Positions 1 to 11,295 of a stretch of DNA of 30,028 bases are shown here, piece after piece (within the stretch, counting starts at the first letter, position 1; each line of letters opens with the position of its first letter). The stretch lies in the NCBI GenBank assembly GCA_015680685.1, contig MNCI01010760.1:107341-137368 (forward strand), written 5' to 3'. The stretch comes from Gnetum montanum (Eukaryota; Streptophyta; Gnetopsida; Gnetales; Gnetaceae). Below the pieces are notes generated by a model, which saw only the letters and a list, made by a program, of their open reading frames with translations, had not been told where the DNA came from and made no database searches. Position numbers and translations under genes: made by a program.

Positions 1-444
1 CTTTTATTCAAAGAACTAGAGGGATGGATGAGGTGGTCTCACTACTTTACACAATTCCTTACCCAATCATCTTGATAGCATACCACAAAAACCCAACACA
101 TAATGTGGACTTTTGCATCATGACCTGGCAATATTATTAACGAAAACATAAAAGACATTTATAAAACATAAAGCAAATGACTCAAGAAAAGAAAAAAATA
201 TAAAGAAAAAAAAATATTAAGAAATGGAAAACATATTAAGAATCAAAAAATTTTAGAAGAATATAGAAAAATGATTAAAAATTGTAAAATTAAAAAAGAT
301 GAAAAACACTTATTAGTTCTTGAACTAGGATGGAGCATCTCACCCATGACTAGTCTTACAATCCTACATTTAAGAGAGGGACCACACAATCCCCTAGTTA
401 TACACCATCGATTTCTCATCTACCATCATTACTAATTTAATTAA
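1..444. other. A-rich non-coding tail downstream of gag A
   Basis: I see no gene here. The stretch is strongly A-rich on the + strand around 130-300. At 338-352 it carries a CCCATGACTA motif that recurs beside the A-rich stretch of copy D (around 15,500-15,512) and once more near 13,871. By position, on the minus strand this lies downstream of gag A, so it is probably the 3' non-coding part of that element. That assignment is inferred from two matching blocks only. Confidence 0.35.
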
Positions 445-1035
445 TCATGTGGTATCAAATTTAACATTGGTGATAGTCTCATTTAGATCATTCAGAGATG
501 TATCTTCATATGGACTTGAAGGAATTTTCATTTTGGGGATTCCATATGTGTTTACTTCTTCTTCTTGACTTTCTATTTTAATTCCTAGGTCTTCATGTTT
601 AATGTCCTCCTTTGGTGTATAATCAAAGTATAATATATATGCATCTAAGTCCTCTATTTGGTTCATTTTCTTAATTTTAGAACTAATAAGTGGATCAATC
701 ACTTCCATGCATCTTTGAAATAGTTTTATATTCTCATTTTCAAATCATTGGATGTCTTTTGGTTTAGTGGCTACTACGTAGACTGGTTTTTGCTCACACA
801 CTTGTTCCTTAACTTTATGATGGGTCAGTATAGGTATTGTATTAATATTTCAAACTTCCAGCCCACAAACGAACCCTTTATCATTATTAGTGATGCATGG
901 ATTTTCCCGTCTCTCTACAATGACAAGTTCGTCATTTATGTCTTATGTTAGAGTGGTGATGGTTGTTGGGTTTTGCATATGATTAGGAGACATTGCTTTT
1001 TCAAGGGTGTTGCACACGATTGGCCTTGTGCTAGT
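445..1035 (-). pseudogene. Acidic C-terminal tail reading frame downstream of gag A
   Basis: A minus-strand frame runs from about 1,035 to 445 with only three internal stops, at about 943, 793 and 685, and its last 87 codons are fully open. The peptide is rich in Asp, Glu, Lys and Ile and has no domain I recognise. It lies immediately downstream of the Pro/Tyr/Gln-rich end of gag A and shares its strand, so it may be the end of Gag or a gag-pol linker. No protease or reverse transcriptase motif follows before the window edge. An unrelated open frame cannot be excluded. Confidence 0.35.
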
Positions 1036-1339
1036 TTTGATGTGCTCATAGGCCTACGTGTTTTGTGCTTATTTGAGGAAACTATCCTAAAGAAAGGACA
1101 TTTCCGAGGTTGTGGTTAAGATCTACTAGAATTATCATTTCCATGTATGTTTATAGCACAAATGGCTTCTTTCATTGATGTTGTGGTGCCAAACCTTCTT
1201 ATGCTATTGGTGATGACATGTGCTGAAGGAAATTATGAGAATATTGAGAATATCATGGAGGATGAGAGGCATGAGATGGTGATCCTTCAGAAGATGTCAT
1301 GGATCGATGATATTCAAGAGAATGGTAGTAGTGATTCAA

Positions 1340-3115
1340 GGTAGAGGATGTGGAACAAGTTAGGAAAATAGACTATTAAACATAATATTCATATGGATTT
1401 GGCTGAAAATAAGGGTAGTGCTAGTTTGATGATGGCCTCCCCCATGATTGTGGGTTTTTCCATTGCATTGGATGATAGTATTGAGGTTAGTAATAAGCCC
1501 CACTAGGATAGTATAGTTGGTTGTAGGACTATCGAAAATTACCATGTGAGAAAGATGATTTCCTAGGCATTTGCTTTTGTATGAACTTGGGATTTAAAGC
1601 AAAAGTTCAATACTCATGTAGATGTAACATGACTTAGCAATAGCCCTTTGGATGATCATATAGGTAGATGTCACATCCATCATCTTCTTTTATGGTTGAG
1701 TCTATAGCCTCTTCTTCTATAGCTATTTTCCCTTCTTGCTATTAAGTGTTCCTAGCTGTTTCTTGGTACTTTTTCCTCTTTTTGTTGTGATCACTTAATT
1801 TCTTTTACATTACTACCTCCTTGATGATTTCTATGCAACTTGTAACTTTCTCATTTATCCATTTTGACATCTTAGCTAGCTTTTCTTCAAGCTCATCGAT
1901 AGACTTTTGTATTAGCAAGTTTTATGGTGAAGTCACCCCATTGAGAGCTACCTCTTTTTCTTCATCATAGATATGGACCCTTTTCTTTTGAAGAGTTGGG
2001 CCCTAGTTATTTTCCTCTATATTATCTCATTTACATAGCTCTCCTTCTTCTTTTTCCACCCACTCAACTAGCCTTTATATTCGATAGACTTTGAATTGAC
2101 ATAATTGACCTAGGGCATTAATCACAAGGTTCTTCCTCGTTTCATTACGAAGCCCATATATGATGTGAAAAAGTTTCTCTTTTTGAGATAAATCATGGAT
2201 GGGACATCTATGTAGTAGTAAATAGTATCTATCCAAGGCCATGTACAAGGGTTCATGATTTTCTTACTTCCTTCGTTGGATTTATTTTCTTAGGTTGGAT
2301 AATATTGCATAGGTTTGGTATTTTTCATTGAAAAGTTTTGGTATTGTGGACCATTGGTGGATGGAACTTGGTTCCAATGATTTATACCAACTTTCATCTA
2401 TTAGTGTTCTAGGGAAGAGCTTAAGCTTTTATTACTTATTTTCAATATTTTGCAAGGCACAGGCATCTTGGAAGGCTTGTAAGTGATGTTGTGAATTATA
2501 ATTATAGCCTCCTCTAAATTTATGAATGTTATTAATGTCAACCCATTTGATGCAACTATCCCTCTGATGCCTTTGGGTATTTGAAATACCTTCCTAATTT
2601 ATGTCAAGCCCCTAGTAGTCAACAAGGGTTCATCTATACCAAACACATCATGGCAATAATCTATATTTCTATTCTTTTGATTGTGGTGATCTAATCTATG
2701 CCTATTTTGATGTCTGTGATTTTACCCTTGGGCTTGATTTCTATCTTTATCTTAACCCCATAATGGATCTCTATCTCTCATCAAAACTAGACATTCAAGA
2801 GGAAGAGGAACATAAGGAACTTGGAGAATTGCCATGGCTCCTACAATTCCTCCCATGGTCCCTTGATTTATCTTTTCTAGGTCTAGAGGAGGTCCTAGGC
2901 CTTAAGGCCTTCTCTAGTCTGGGACTTACTTCATCTCCTCTAGGATTGTCTACTTTAGTTAAATTTAGTCGTTGAGTGTAGTTAGGGTAGTCATGAACAT
3001 CTGAAACCCTTGCATGAGGTTGGTCACTCCAATTTTCTTCATCGTATATAACGTTAGTTCTCTAATGGATGTTCTCTCCATATAATGCATTATCACTTCC
3101 TAGTGAAAAAGACAT
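1340..3115 (-). pseudogene. Decayed Ty3-type Gag, copy A (Athila/Tat-like)
   Basis: Retroviral-like Gag builds the particle that packages element RNA. The frame starts with the ATG at 3,115, about 110 bases after the primer-binding site, and reads MSFSLGSD, matching copy D. In order one sees a polar, Ser-rich N-terminal region, a core motif GGYNYNSQHHLQAFQDACAL, a Retrotrans_gag-like region with W-Y-x-S-L-x-P-S-S-I and later L-R-K-x-I, a Lys/Glu-rich helical stretch, a zinc-knuckle-like motif at 1,637-1,675, and a Tyr/Pro/Gln-rich end near 1,370-1,530. Many stops and several frame shifts are present, so no functional protein can be made. The core matches copies B, C and D in this window. Clade assignment to Athila/Tat rests on the core pattern and the tRNA-Asp primer site and is inferred. 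Confidence 0.75.
1637..1675 (-). other. Zinc-knuckle-like motif of gag A
   Basis: Reads C-D-I-Y-L-Y-D-H-P-K-G-Y-C in the gag frame. Copy B keeps Cys at the fourth position where this copy has Tyr, a single G-to-A change. The spacing is C-x2-[C]-x3-H-x4-C, one residue shorter than the usual C-x2-C-x4-H-x4-C, and is the same in all four copies. Confidence 0.6.
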
Positions 3116-3221
3116 TCTTGTTGGTTTATCATGTGTGTGAATTAATATTTTCCAAAAGATAATTTGTTAACACATTTGCAATGATCATGTATGATATAGC
3201 TGATCTAGATAACTAGCACCA

Positions 3222-3239
3222 TCCCCAACAATGGTTCCA
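3222..3239 (-). promoter_or_regulatory. Primer-binding site A, tRNA-Asp type
   Basis: On the minus strand it reads TGGAACCATTGTTGGGGA, against TGGCGCCGTTGCCGGGGA, the complement of the 3' end of plant tRNA-Asp. Four of five differences are G-to-A or C-to-T; the other is C-to-A. It lies one base inside the LTR end TCATCA and about 100 bases before the gag A start, the expected position for priming minus-strand DNA synthesis. Confidence 0.8.
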
Positions 3240-3240
3240 A

Positions 3241-4130
3241 TGATGAGTGACAAGGTATCCCTACATCCAACCATACAAATCATAAGCATTCATGCACATT
3301 TTAATCAAATTACATGGATGGGAATAGTTGTGGCATCTAGATCATTATGTCTTAATCATAGTTCCCTATCTTTCCACTTGGGCTAGTGGTAGCTTTGTCA
3401 CATATGGTTTAGTCCAAAGTGAGGCATATGATAATTGATGTTGTCTTGGCCTTATGCTACTCCTAATGGTAATAAATAAAGAAATAAATTAACCTAATTA
3501 ACAATAAAAAGTAAGGTATAAACTAGCATACATGTGATGAGTGTCCATTTGCATCTTGTCGTACAAATCCTAAACCCACATATCCACTACTAGGATTATC
3601 AAGCACTATGCTATTGGATGAACCAAGCAATAACGTTGCCAAGGTTACCAAGTGAATATGTGTTTACACTTGAAACTAGTCACACTCATTCTACCAATTC
3701 ATTAATATGCATGCAAATGTAAATATTAACTAAGTACATGAAAATTAAATTGCATTGAAAGTAAATCTAATCTAAGTCAAACTACTGCAATGAATAAGAA
3801 TCAATCTTGATCTTATTATTATTCATAGAATGTGTCTAGGTACATTGCCACTTGAATAAGATGCTACACGACTAACTCAGATCCACACTATGAGCACTCA
3901 CTAACTATTCTCTAAGACTACAAAATAAAACTGCAAGAGTTCAGCCACTCTATTGACTAATTGACTTTCAAACCATCCATGGAAGTGTTATATTTATAGG
4001 CAAATACACATCCCGTGATATTGGATATTTGATAATGTAGCATGGGATCTGATATCGAATATGAAATATTGGAGCTAAGATATCAAAGCTCTAATATCTT
4101 ATCTAACCAAAAATTGACTTTTTGTCAAAC
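3241..4130 (-). repeat. LTR A (minus strand), outer end approximate
   Basis: The LTR ends at 3,241 with TCATCA next to the primer site. It shares several blocks with LTRs B, C and D: the GTCTTCCCAC block near 3,371, the TTACTAGG-type block near 3,590, and a TATA box (TATAAATA on the minus strand, 3,991-3,998) preceded by a U3 region crowded with GATATC and ATATTG words (about 4,010-4,105). The U3 outer end could not be fixed because the copies diverge there; 4,130 is a guess. It may be both the 5' LTR of gag A and the 3' LTR of the gag B element. Confidence 0.6.
3991..3998 (-). promoter_or_regulatory. TATA box of LTR A
   Basis: TATAAATA on the minus strand, within GCCTATAAATATAACAC. LTRs C and D carry the same GCCTATAAATA context, which supports it as the U3/R promoter of this family. 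Confidence 0.65.
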
Positions 4131-4384
4131 GGATGTGATATAGCATCAACAATATCAGAGATTTGATGTAGCATCAATGATATGCCAGCCAATTGATGAT
4201 TAATTAGTAGAATTAATAGAATTCCTAGATCGATTCTCCTCTTAGGGAGTGGTCCTACCTTGATCCATTCTATAATGATTTTAGGAAGCATGACAATATG
4301 AATATTTAAACTTGATGAAGGTAGATACTTGTTAATAATGAGAAGATTTGTTTTAGGAGAAGATGATCTCAATGAAGTTATAAT
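4103..4384 (-). other. Junction between gag B and LTR A
   Basis: A minus-strand frame is open over most of this stretch (89 codons), but its product resembles nothing I know and is rich in Ile and Leu. It follows the end of gag B directly. By position it should hold the 3' non-coding region and polypurine tract of the gag B element; AAGAGGAGAA near 4,230-4,240 (minus strand) is a weak tract candidate. I do not call it a gene. Confidence 0.3.
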
Positions 4385-6832
4385 TCTACTAGCCTTCTCT
4401 TGACTTGTCCTAAAGACAAAATGGTTCTTTGTTTGGCCCTTAACATTGGTAGTAAGATCTTCAACTTGTATATTTACTACCTTTGTAGCTCTCTTCTACT
4501 ATGATTTTGATGGTGACTCTTCCTGAATCATAGGTGATGACATTGGTGGAAAAGGATTTGGATTAGAATCTAAAAAATTATTTGCTTGTGGATGCATGTA
4601 TGAGTACAAATTATTCCTTGGTGATGTCATTCAATGATATTTTGGTGGATAATACTACAAATTTTGAATAGTAGAATTTTTTAGGTAAGAGAGATTGTTG
4701 GACATAGCATCCATAAGGGCTAAGTTTTCAATATGGATATTGTTGGTGAGGTAGTGGCATGGTCCACACTTGAGAATATTTCCATTGTTGATGGTATTGC
4801 TCCTATGGTTGTGGTAGATTTCCACTATAGTACAGTAGTTGAGGTTGTTGTTTGTAGTTACCTTGAGGATAAGATAACTGTTTGGGCATCTATTTTTGAA
4901 CAAGTTTGGGATTAAGTACATATGCCCCTATTTCTTATAGATGTATAAAAATCAAACAACATCCGTTAGGATGTTCATACTAACACATAGTACAACCTTC
5001 ATCATCTGTAGAGCTAGTATCTAAGACCTTAGCTACTAAAGAAACTTTGCCTTTGCATCCAAGTTCTCTCTTCTTTCTTTTGTCTTTACCTCTTACTAAG
5101 GCTTAGTCTGCCCTTTCCTCCATAATATTTAGTATTATTTTACACCTTTCATCAACTAAATTCTACATTTTTGCTACCTATGTTGTTACATCAACTATAG
5201 ATTTTTGGATTGGTAGCATCTCTTTTTGAATTACCCAGTCCAGGCTTTCTTCCTCTTGAGTATTACATACTCATGCATTTCTCTTTCTTATTGATGGATC
5301 CCTATTATACTCTTCAACTAATTCTCTTTTTATAAGTTTAGATTCTTCTTTTGCCACTTGATTAATCAATCTTTGAATGTGATGGACGATCAGTTCTGAT
5401 AATCTTCCCTAGGTGTAAACCCTAAGGGTCCCTTTGGTTTCACTCCTTAATCCATCTATGATGTGCCTAAGCTATTTCTTTAATGAAAATCCGTGGCTTG
5501 GACTTCTATGTCATATTAAATAATATCTTCCCATTATTGTATCAAGGGTTTTGTGAGTTCCTTGTTTTGAGTTCTAGTTTTGTTTCCTTAAATTTGACAC
5601 TCGTGAATAGGTTTGATATTTATCATTGAATATTTCAAGCATGGTACTCCAATGTTTGATGGATTCAATTTTTAGTGACCTATACCAACTTTCTACTTTC
5701 TTCACAAGTGTTCTAGGAAAAAACCTTCAATTTTTTCCAATCACTCTCTATGTTTTGAAGGGCATAGGCATCATGGAATGCTTGAAGGTGATGTTGGGGA
5801 TCAACATTATAACCACCTTCAAATCATGGCATATTGTTCATATCTAGTCATTTGGTTTATCTATATCTCACATGTCTAGTCAATATGTAGACACCTTCTT
5901 GAATATTTATCATACTTCAAGTTGCCATTAGGAGTTCATTATCGTGATCGGGTTTGTATGCTCTATTGTAGTGGTGACCCCTTCTATGCTCATGCCTCTC
6001 CTAATCTTCTCTTCTATCTCTTCTTCTCCTTCTCTCATGCTCGTCATATTTTGAATTAGAGTATCTAGAATATCTATCATGATGGCCATGAGTTCACATT
6101 TCTTCCCTATCAGAGTCCTTATACTTATGTCTTCTCCTATCAAAGTCTTTTGACGATTGTGATGAGGTAGATGAGGTAGTAGGAGAATGATGTTAGCTGG
6201 TTCTCCTTTTGTGACTCTTGTATGTCTCATTGTAATATTTAGCAAGATCCCTTAGCCTAGAGTCCCACTTGTATCTTGAGTTAGTAGCCTCCCTCTTGTG
6301 TGTATCTCCTAGAGTAGAATGAAGTTGGGCTTTAATACGTTCCTCTAGTCTAATGACAAGTGTCTTTGAAGGCTCCTCATGGTTTTGGTGAAGTTACTCT
6401 AAAATGAATTAATCAACATCAATTTCTTCTATGATAATAGAAGTTTTAGTCTACTTTCCTTTGCTATGTATATGTTTGATTTTCATGGCAAGATCTCTTT
6501 AGATTTGCTCCTTGGTGGGTTTATAGGGTTTGGTCATGATTTGAGTCACATGATTTCCTTCCTAGATCTGGACAAAATGCATTCTTTTTAGAGTAATTTG
6601 TAGTATGTAGTGTTGCATGTTTTGGAGGCAAGAATATGTTTCCTTTTATGTCTCTTCACCTCATTTTCATATCCTAATGGAATATGAAAGTAAAGCCTAG
6701 ATGGTATAGATCAATGTGAGCATAAGTGATTTGTATCTATATTGGCATCCATCATTCTTCTTCATCAACAATTATGTCACTACTTCTTCTTGTCTCCTTG
6801 GTAGGTGATGGTTGATCATTATGTGAAGCCAT
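4385..6832 (-). pseudogene. Decayed Ty3-type Gag, copy B, with Arg/Ser-rich N-terminus
   Basis: The first ATG at 6,832 gives MASHNDQPSPTKETRRSSD, about 120 bases after primer site B. The N-terminal 250-300 codons differ from copies A and D. They end in a basic Arg/Ser/His/Asp-rich stretch (about 5,950-6,200) with runs such as ERRRRRDRR. The shared core follows: GGYNVDPQHHLQAFHDAYAL (about 5,815-5,755), then a Retrotrans_gag-like region. A zinc-knuckle-like motif with both Cys of the first pair lies at 4,956-4,994, followed by a Tyr/Pro/Gln-rich end with a YVQQS motif near 4,690. Stops and frame shifts are numerous. No protease or reverse transcriptase follows before LTR A, so this looks like a gag-only element. 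Confidence 0.7.
4956..4994 (-). other. Zinc-knuckle-like motif of gag B
   Basis: Reads C-T-M-C-stop-Y-E-H-P-N-G-C-C. It is the best kept copy, showing the spacing C-x2-C-x3-H-x4-C. The TAG at the fifth position is most simply a decayed CAG. Confidence 0.6.
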
Positions 6833-6952
6833 ATTATAGTTCTTTGATGGTTTGAGTTAAAAGTATGCCTTACTTATGGTTGTTAGATTTGAGTTTAAGT
6901 ATTAGATACAATGAACTTTGGAAAATTATTTACTTAGCATAAAATTGACTTG

Positions 6953-6970
6953 TCCCAGTCAATGGTGCTA
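6953..6970 (-). promoter_or_regulatory. Primer-binding site B, tRNA-Asp type
   Basis: Minus strand TAGCACCATTGACTGGGA, 12 of 18 matches to the tRNA-Asp complement, and mostly G-to-A or C-to-T at the mismatches. One base separates it from the LTR end TCATCA at 6,972, the same layout as copies A, C and D. Confidence 0.7.
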
Positions 6971-6971
6971 G

Positions 6972-7830
6972 TGATGAGTAGTGGAGTACTCAACACCCAA
7001 CCATATGAGGTAAAAGTGTTCACACACAATCTTAGTCGAATCTTGTAGACAAGGTAATGTGATTATGCAAATAATTTGTTAGAGTTTGTGATCATTGTCT
7101 TCCCACATGAGCTAGTAAATTCAATGTGTATGGCTTAATTCACGATGAGGCATATGATAGATGATGTTTTATGGGCCATAGTGCTCCTAGCTAACATGAA
7201 GTAAAAGTCATATTTTCTAAACTTAAGTAACAGTAAAAAAATCTAATCTAGCCTATGTGATGAGCATCTGATCCTAACCTTCTATTTAGACCTTGGAATT
7301 TATGTAACCACTACTAGGATTACTAAGTACCACACTACTAGGCATACCGAGTGATAGTACTACTGGGTTACCAAGTAGCTACACTTAAGTGCTCGAGATA
7401 AGTCATATTCATTCAACTTAATGATAGTAATAGTAAAGTGCATTGACTCAGTAACTATGAAAATAGTAAACATTAAACTAAATGAAAGTAGAAATAAAAC
7501 TAAGTGTTGCTGCAATGATGGAAAGTAATCTTGATCTTTATTTCCAGTCATGTAATGAATCCAAGTACATCACACTCAAATAAAGAATCCGTTCAATCAC
7601 TTAACATCATACTATAAGCACACACTGCTAAGTATTGAAAGCTAAAATTATGGAAACAAACTAAAAGAGTTCTACTACTATGTTATCAAATCTACTATAA
7701 ATATGTGTGTCCAAGTGTTTCTTTTATATGCTAGCATGCATCCCATGATATCATTTATATGATAATGTATCATGAGATACAATAATGTATCTATGACATC
7801 GTAGATACGATATCGTAACTATGATATAGT
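6972..7830 (-). repeat. LTR B (minus strand), outer end approximate
   Basis: Begins beside primer site B and shares with the other LTRs the blocks near 7,090-7,160 (GTCTTCCCACATGAGCTAG and GATGAGGCATATGATA) and near 7,310-7,380 (ACTACTAGGATTACTAAG). It also has an AATAAA signal on the minus strand (7,537-7,542), a TATA-like CATATAAAAG (7,721-7,730) and a GATATC-rich U3 (about 7,745-7,825). The U3 end is not resolved. Confidence 0.65.
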
Positions 7831-8440
7831 TACTGTAAAAAATTTGGATTTATTAAAAGGGATTTAAGAAATTCCTTAAGGTGAATCTAGTATATAGGCA
7901 TCTATCTAACCTATTGGTCACATCCTACCATTTTGAATTAGGAATAGATCATATTATTTTTACCTTTTTGATACTCATGTTTTTTATTCATTCTTTTATT
8001 TATGTTGCTCCATGCCTTATCTAGAATATAGGCCTTTATAATTTTCTTATCTAGGTAGTAGCCACCTACAACATGCCTTATTCCTATTCTCATTAGTGCA
8101 TCTTAAAGTATGGAGAGGGTAGAGGGGTAGTATGCCTATATGTAGAATAATGTTTTTGTAAGGGTTCCTTCACCTAAGTATTCTTCTTGGTAGAATATGA
8201 ATGTCTATTATGGATAGAAAGAATTATCTTAGACAAATGTAATTCAAACCTATTTTGGGTCTTGCTAGTGTTTATGATCACAATCCATAGTTTGTTCAAA
8301 ATTGTTTTGCTAGTAATGGGCTTGTTAACCTCTAAAAAAATTCATTTCATTAATCGATTCTATGTATGCTATGTACTAATATATGAAGAATACCTTAAAC
8401 ATAAGTCTTGATTAGCTCCTACAATGATTGTATATGATAA
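7831..8440. other. Unassigned stretch between LTR B and LTR C
   Basis: No gene or element is recognised. A 74-codon + strand frame at 8,187-8,411 is rich in Leu, Ile and Val, but its product resembles no family I know and it has no upstream context. The two flanking LTRs point away from each other, so this may be old host DNA or an unrecognised repeat. Confidence 0.4.
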
Positions 8441-8576
8441 CAACTATAGTAAACACCTAATACCATGTTCAATAATATCAGAGTGGCCACAATATTGAGT
8501 ACATGATGTTGGGTATGTGATATCATGGCCCAAGATGAGAGATTGGGCATGCGATATCGTAGGACACTCCTGAGCC

Positions 8577-8584
8577 TATAAATA
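8577..8584 (+). promoter_or_regulatory. TATA box of LTR C
   Basis: TATAAATA within GAGCCTATAAATATAGCCC, set in a partly palindromic context. The same context is seen in LTRs A and D, and a minus-strand relative is near 25,552. Confidence 0.7.
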
Positions 8585-8754
8585 TAGCCCTTGGGCACAC
8601 AATTCAGTAGTAGTTTTTGAAGTCAAGTAGCAAAATTCTTGTAGCTTGTTCATTTGAGAGTTAGAATATTTTCCAAGAGCCTACAACAAGAGTTCTAAGT
8701 GTAATTAGAGCTTTATTCAAGCATTGATGTACCTAAACACACCATTCTGTTGGC

Positions 8755-8760
8755 AATAAA
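8755..8760 (+). terminator. Poly(A) signal candidate in LTR C
   Basis: AATAAA inside TTGGCAATAAAGATGAG, about 170 bases after the TATA box. LTRs B and D carry AATAAA at the matching place on the minus strand (7,537-7,542 and 18,032-18,037), so it is probably the R-region polyadenylation signal. Confidence 0.5.
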
Positions 8761-9315
8761 GATGAGCTCTTTAATTCATCCTTGCAGCACTTAAGACTTT
8801 CTTTCTTTATGAATTTATCTATCATGATTTCATGTCGTTCACATTTAATTTTATTCATTCAGCAATAAATTTTGATTAATTAAGCAACTAATTAAAATAA
8901 ACAAGCATGAACCATTCAAACATATGTGTGACCCTTGATAGCTCATAAACAGTTAGCATTCGAAAACCCAGCAATGTTTACATGAAGTTCATATGTGTGT
9001 AGGAAGTGGGAACAATTACTTATGTTAAGCTAGATTAGACAATAGTTTACTTAGCACTTAATTACTCTCACTATTATTCTTATTTTAGGTGATCAAATTG
9101 ACAAAACACAAAATAATAAAAATCTTATGCCTCATCACACTTAACCATAAAATTGCATTTCACAAGTGAGACTGGGAAGACAATGAATGGACAACACAAA
9201 CTCACCGTTTAGCTCTAGTGTACTTCATAATTAATGTCTATCAAATTCAACTGAATTGCATGTGAACACCTGTGATTCGTATGGTTGGGCATAGAGGTAC
9301 CACACAGCTCATCAT

Positions 9316-9333
9316 TGGCACCATTGTTGGGGA
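9316..9333 (+). promoter_or_regulatory. Primer-binding site C, tRNA-Asp type
   Basis: TGGCACCATTGTTGGGGA. It differs from the tRNA-Asp complement TGGCGCCGTTGCCGGGGA at four places only, all G-to-A or C-to-T, and three of them in CpG. It follows LTR C by one base. Confidence 0.85.
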
Positions 9334-10084
9334 CTTTAGTTCTACATGTGCTCTCTAAACTTAGTGAAATTTAGTAACCTTGTTGTTCAAACCCTCAAAG
9401 TAAAATCTTATAAAAAAATTTATTATTACAGCCAAATTAAATCTTAACTACACATTGCATATAGATTCATTAATATAAAATGTTTTCTTCTCATAGGATT
9501 CTATCTTCACCAAGGGTAGACCAAGTGCCTCAACAATACTAGGTGGTATATGCTCATCCCGATGAGTATGTACCAGACTTCACCTTCATCTTACATCAAG
9601 ATGAAATGTTGTGGTGGTGTGACATGGAGGGCAACATCGTGTTGCCACTAGATTGATCTGTTCTAGCTATGCTCTAGATAATGCTTGCATGACATGGACA
9701 TCAACATCTTCATGGGGAGTATGAGATGCAAAATACCAGTTTAAGGGATTATCATTCCACTGAAGCACAAAGGTTAACAGATCATCAGTTGGAGTACCAA
9801 CATGAGATTTTGAAGGGCAAGGGATCAAAAAATTTTCCACCTTCACTTGGCCCATTGGATGGAGGCAAACAATTCTCTAGGGTCTTTTCCTTTGGTGATA
9901 CTTGTCTCTTTGACTTTGGTCAAGGGGCCTTCAATCAGAACGTGCAATCCACAATTCATAATCTAGGTTCTAATCAGAATGGATCAATGAAAAAAATTCA
10001 TGATAAGGGTACAAATGAAGGTCACGATCACAATCATGGTCATGATCATTGAAGAGAAGGTGGTAGGCATCAGCACACTATAAG

Positions 10085-10127
10085 TCCTCCTTCCTCTTCC
10101 CCTTCCTCTTCTTCTTCTTCTTCTTCT
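10085..10127 (+). repeat. Pyrimidine microsatellite (TCT)n coding poly-Ser in gag C
   Basis: A CCTCCTTCCTCTTCC tract leads into about eight TCT/TTC units. In the gag frame it encodes a run of about 11 Ser. Copy D has a Ser-rich stretch (SSSFSSSPSTSTSS) at the matching place, so the Ser linker is old and the pure TCT run is likely a later expansion. Confidence 0.7.
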
Positions 10128-11256
10128 AGCTCAGATAGTGATCATAGAGGACATGACCATGATGGAGGTGACCAACAGGTCTAAAACAACAAAAGGGACC
10201 ATTGGGACAATCGCAATTAAAGGCATGGGTGATCTAGAGAGATCCACCATCCTGAAAGAAGGGTTAGGAGAGAACAACATAGGAACCACCACTATGGCCT
10301 TGATGAACCTCTACTTATCACTTGGAGCATGTTAAACATTGCAAAGGCCTTGAGGATTCCAATAAGGCATGTAAAAGATAGTAGAATAAAAAGGCTAGAC
10401 ATGAAAAATATTCCTTGGTTTGAGGGAGGCTATGACGGTTATCTGAAAAATCATCTCCAAGCCTTCCAAGATGCATGTGCCTTAAATAATATTGAGAATG
10501 ATTGGTGAAAGTTGAAATTATTTCCAAGGACACTCATTAAGAAAGAAAAAAATTGGTATTGATCTTTGGAGCTGGAATTAATCTAGTGATGGAGTATGAT
10601 GTTAGAATTGTTTAATGACAAATATCAAACATACTCTCAAGTGTCCAATTTGAGGAAGTAGAACCAAGGGTGAAAATAAGAAAACCATGAGCCCTTCAAT
10701 GCTGCTATTGGCCAATACTACTCTCGATTGCATAAGTGTCTTGGCCATCGATACTCTTAGATTGATCAACTCCACCATATCATAGATGAGTTATGGTCTA
10801 AAACAAGAAAAACCCTTAGCATCTATGCTCAAGGATGATTGATAGAGTTAAGCACTCGTTTGATCCAAAATTTAATTATGCAGGTAGCCAAGGAGGAGGG
10901 AGAATTGAGAAAGTAAGAAAGTGCAATGAAATACAATAGGGATCCTTCTATCTACAAAAGGGGTGTTCGATTTTGTAATAGTAAGGATGAGTTATCCAGA
11001 GATGAGGTGGCTAATTAGAAAACCTTGCCACTCTAGAAATTGTAGTCTAAAATTATGTCTAAGTTTAACCAATTATGGGACTCCATGTATAATAAGTTTC
11101 AATCTATCTTAAAAATTGCTAAAGAGTCCAAGGAGCAAAGTGATGAGCATGAGCACCGAAGACATAAGGAAGTTGAATGTGCCATATCCAAGGGTAAAGG
11201 TAACATGGCTATGATAGAGATAGTTATAAATAATGAAATTAGATGATGATGGTGGA

Positions 11257-11295
11257 TGTGACATTTTCTAGTACAAACATCTCAAGGGATGTTGT
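11257..11295 (+). other. Zinc-knuckle-like motif of gag C
   Basis: Reads C-D-I-F-stop-Y-K-H-L-K-G-C-C. It keeps Cys 1, His 8 and Cys 13 of the family pattern C-x2-C-x3-H-x4-C; Phe replaces the second Cys. Confidence 0.55.

Larger units (their letters stand above)
8440..9314 (+). repeat. LTR C (plus strand), 5' end approximate
   Basis: The LTR ends at 9,314 in TCATCA, one base before the primer site. It contains a GATATC-rich U3 (8,465-8,560), TATAAATA (8,577-8,584) and AATAAA (8,755-8,760) followed by a block shared with B and D. Further in, it has TGCCTCATCACACTTAACC-type and GGGAAGACA blocks (9,128-9,182), which are the reverse complements of the shared blocks in A, B and D. It is the clearest copy for ordering U3, R and U5. 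The 5' terminal TG is not identified. Confidence 0.7.

Noticed and set aside
958-1584. A + strand frame of about 205 codons with few stops, looking like a decayed gene
   Set aside because: The minus strand here is the Pro/Tyr/Gln-rich end of gag A, which aligns with gag C (YYVQQ region), so the + frame is its antisense shadow.
4733-4915. 60-codon + strand open frame rich in Val
   Set aside because: Antisense of the gag B C-terminal region, which matches gag C on the other strand.
8187-8411. 74-codon + strand hydrophobic open frame
   Set aside because: No family resemblance, no context, and a composition expected by chance in AT-rich DNA.
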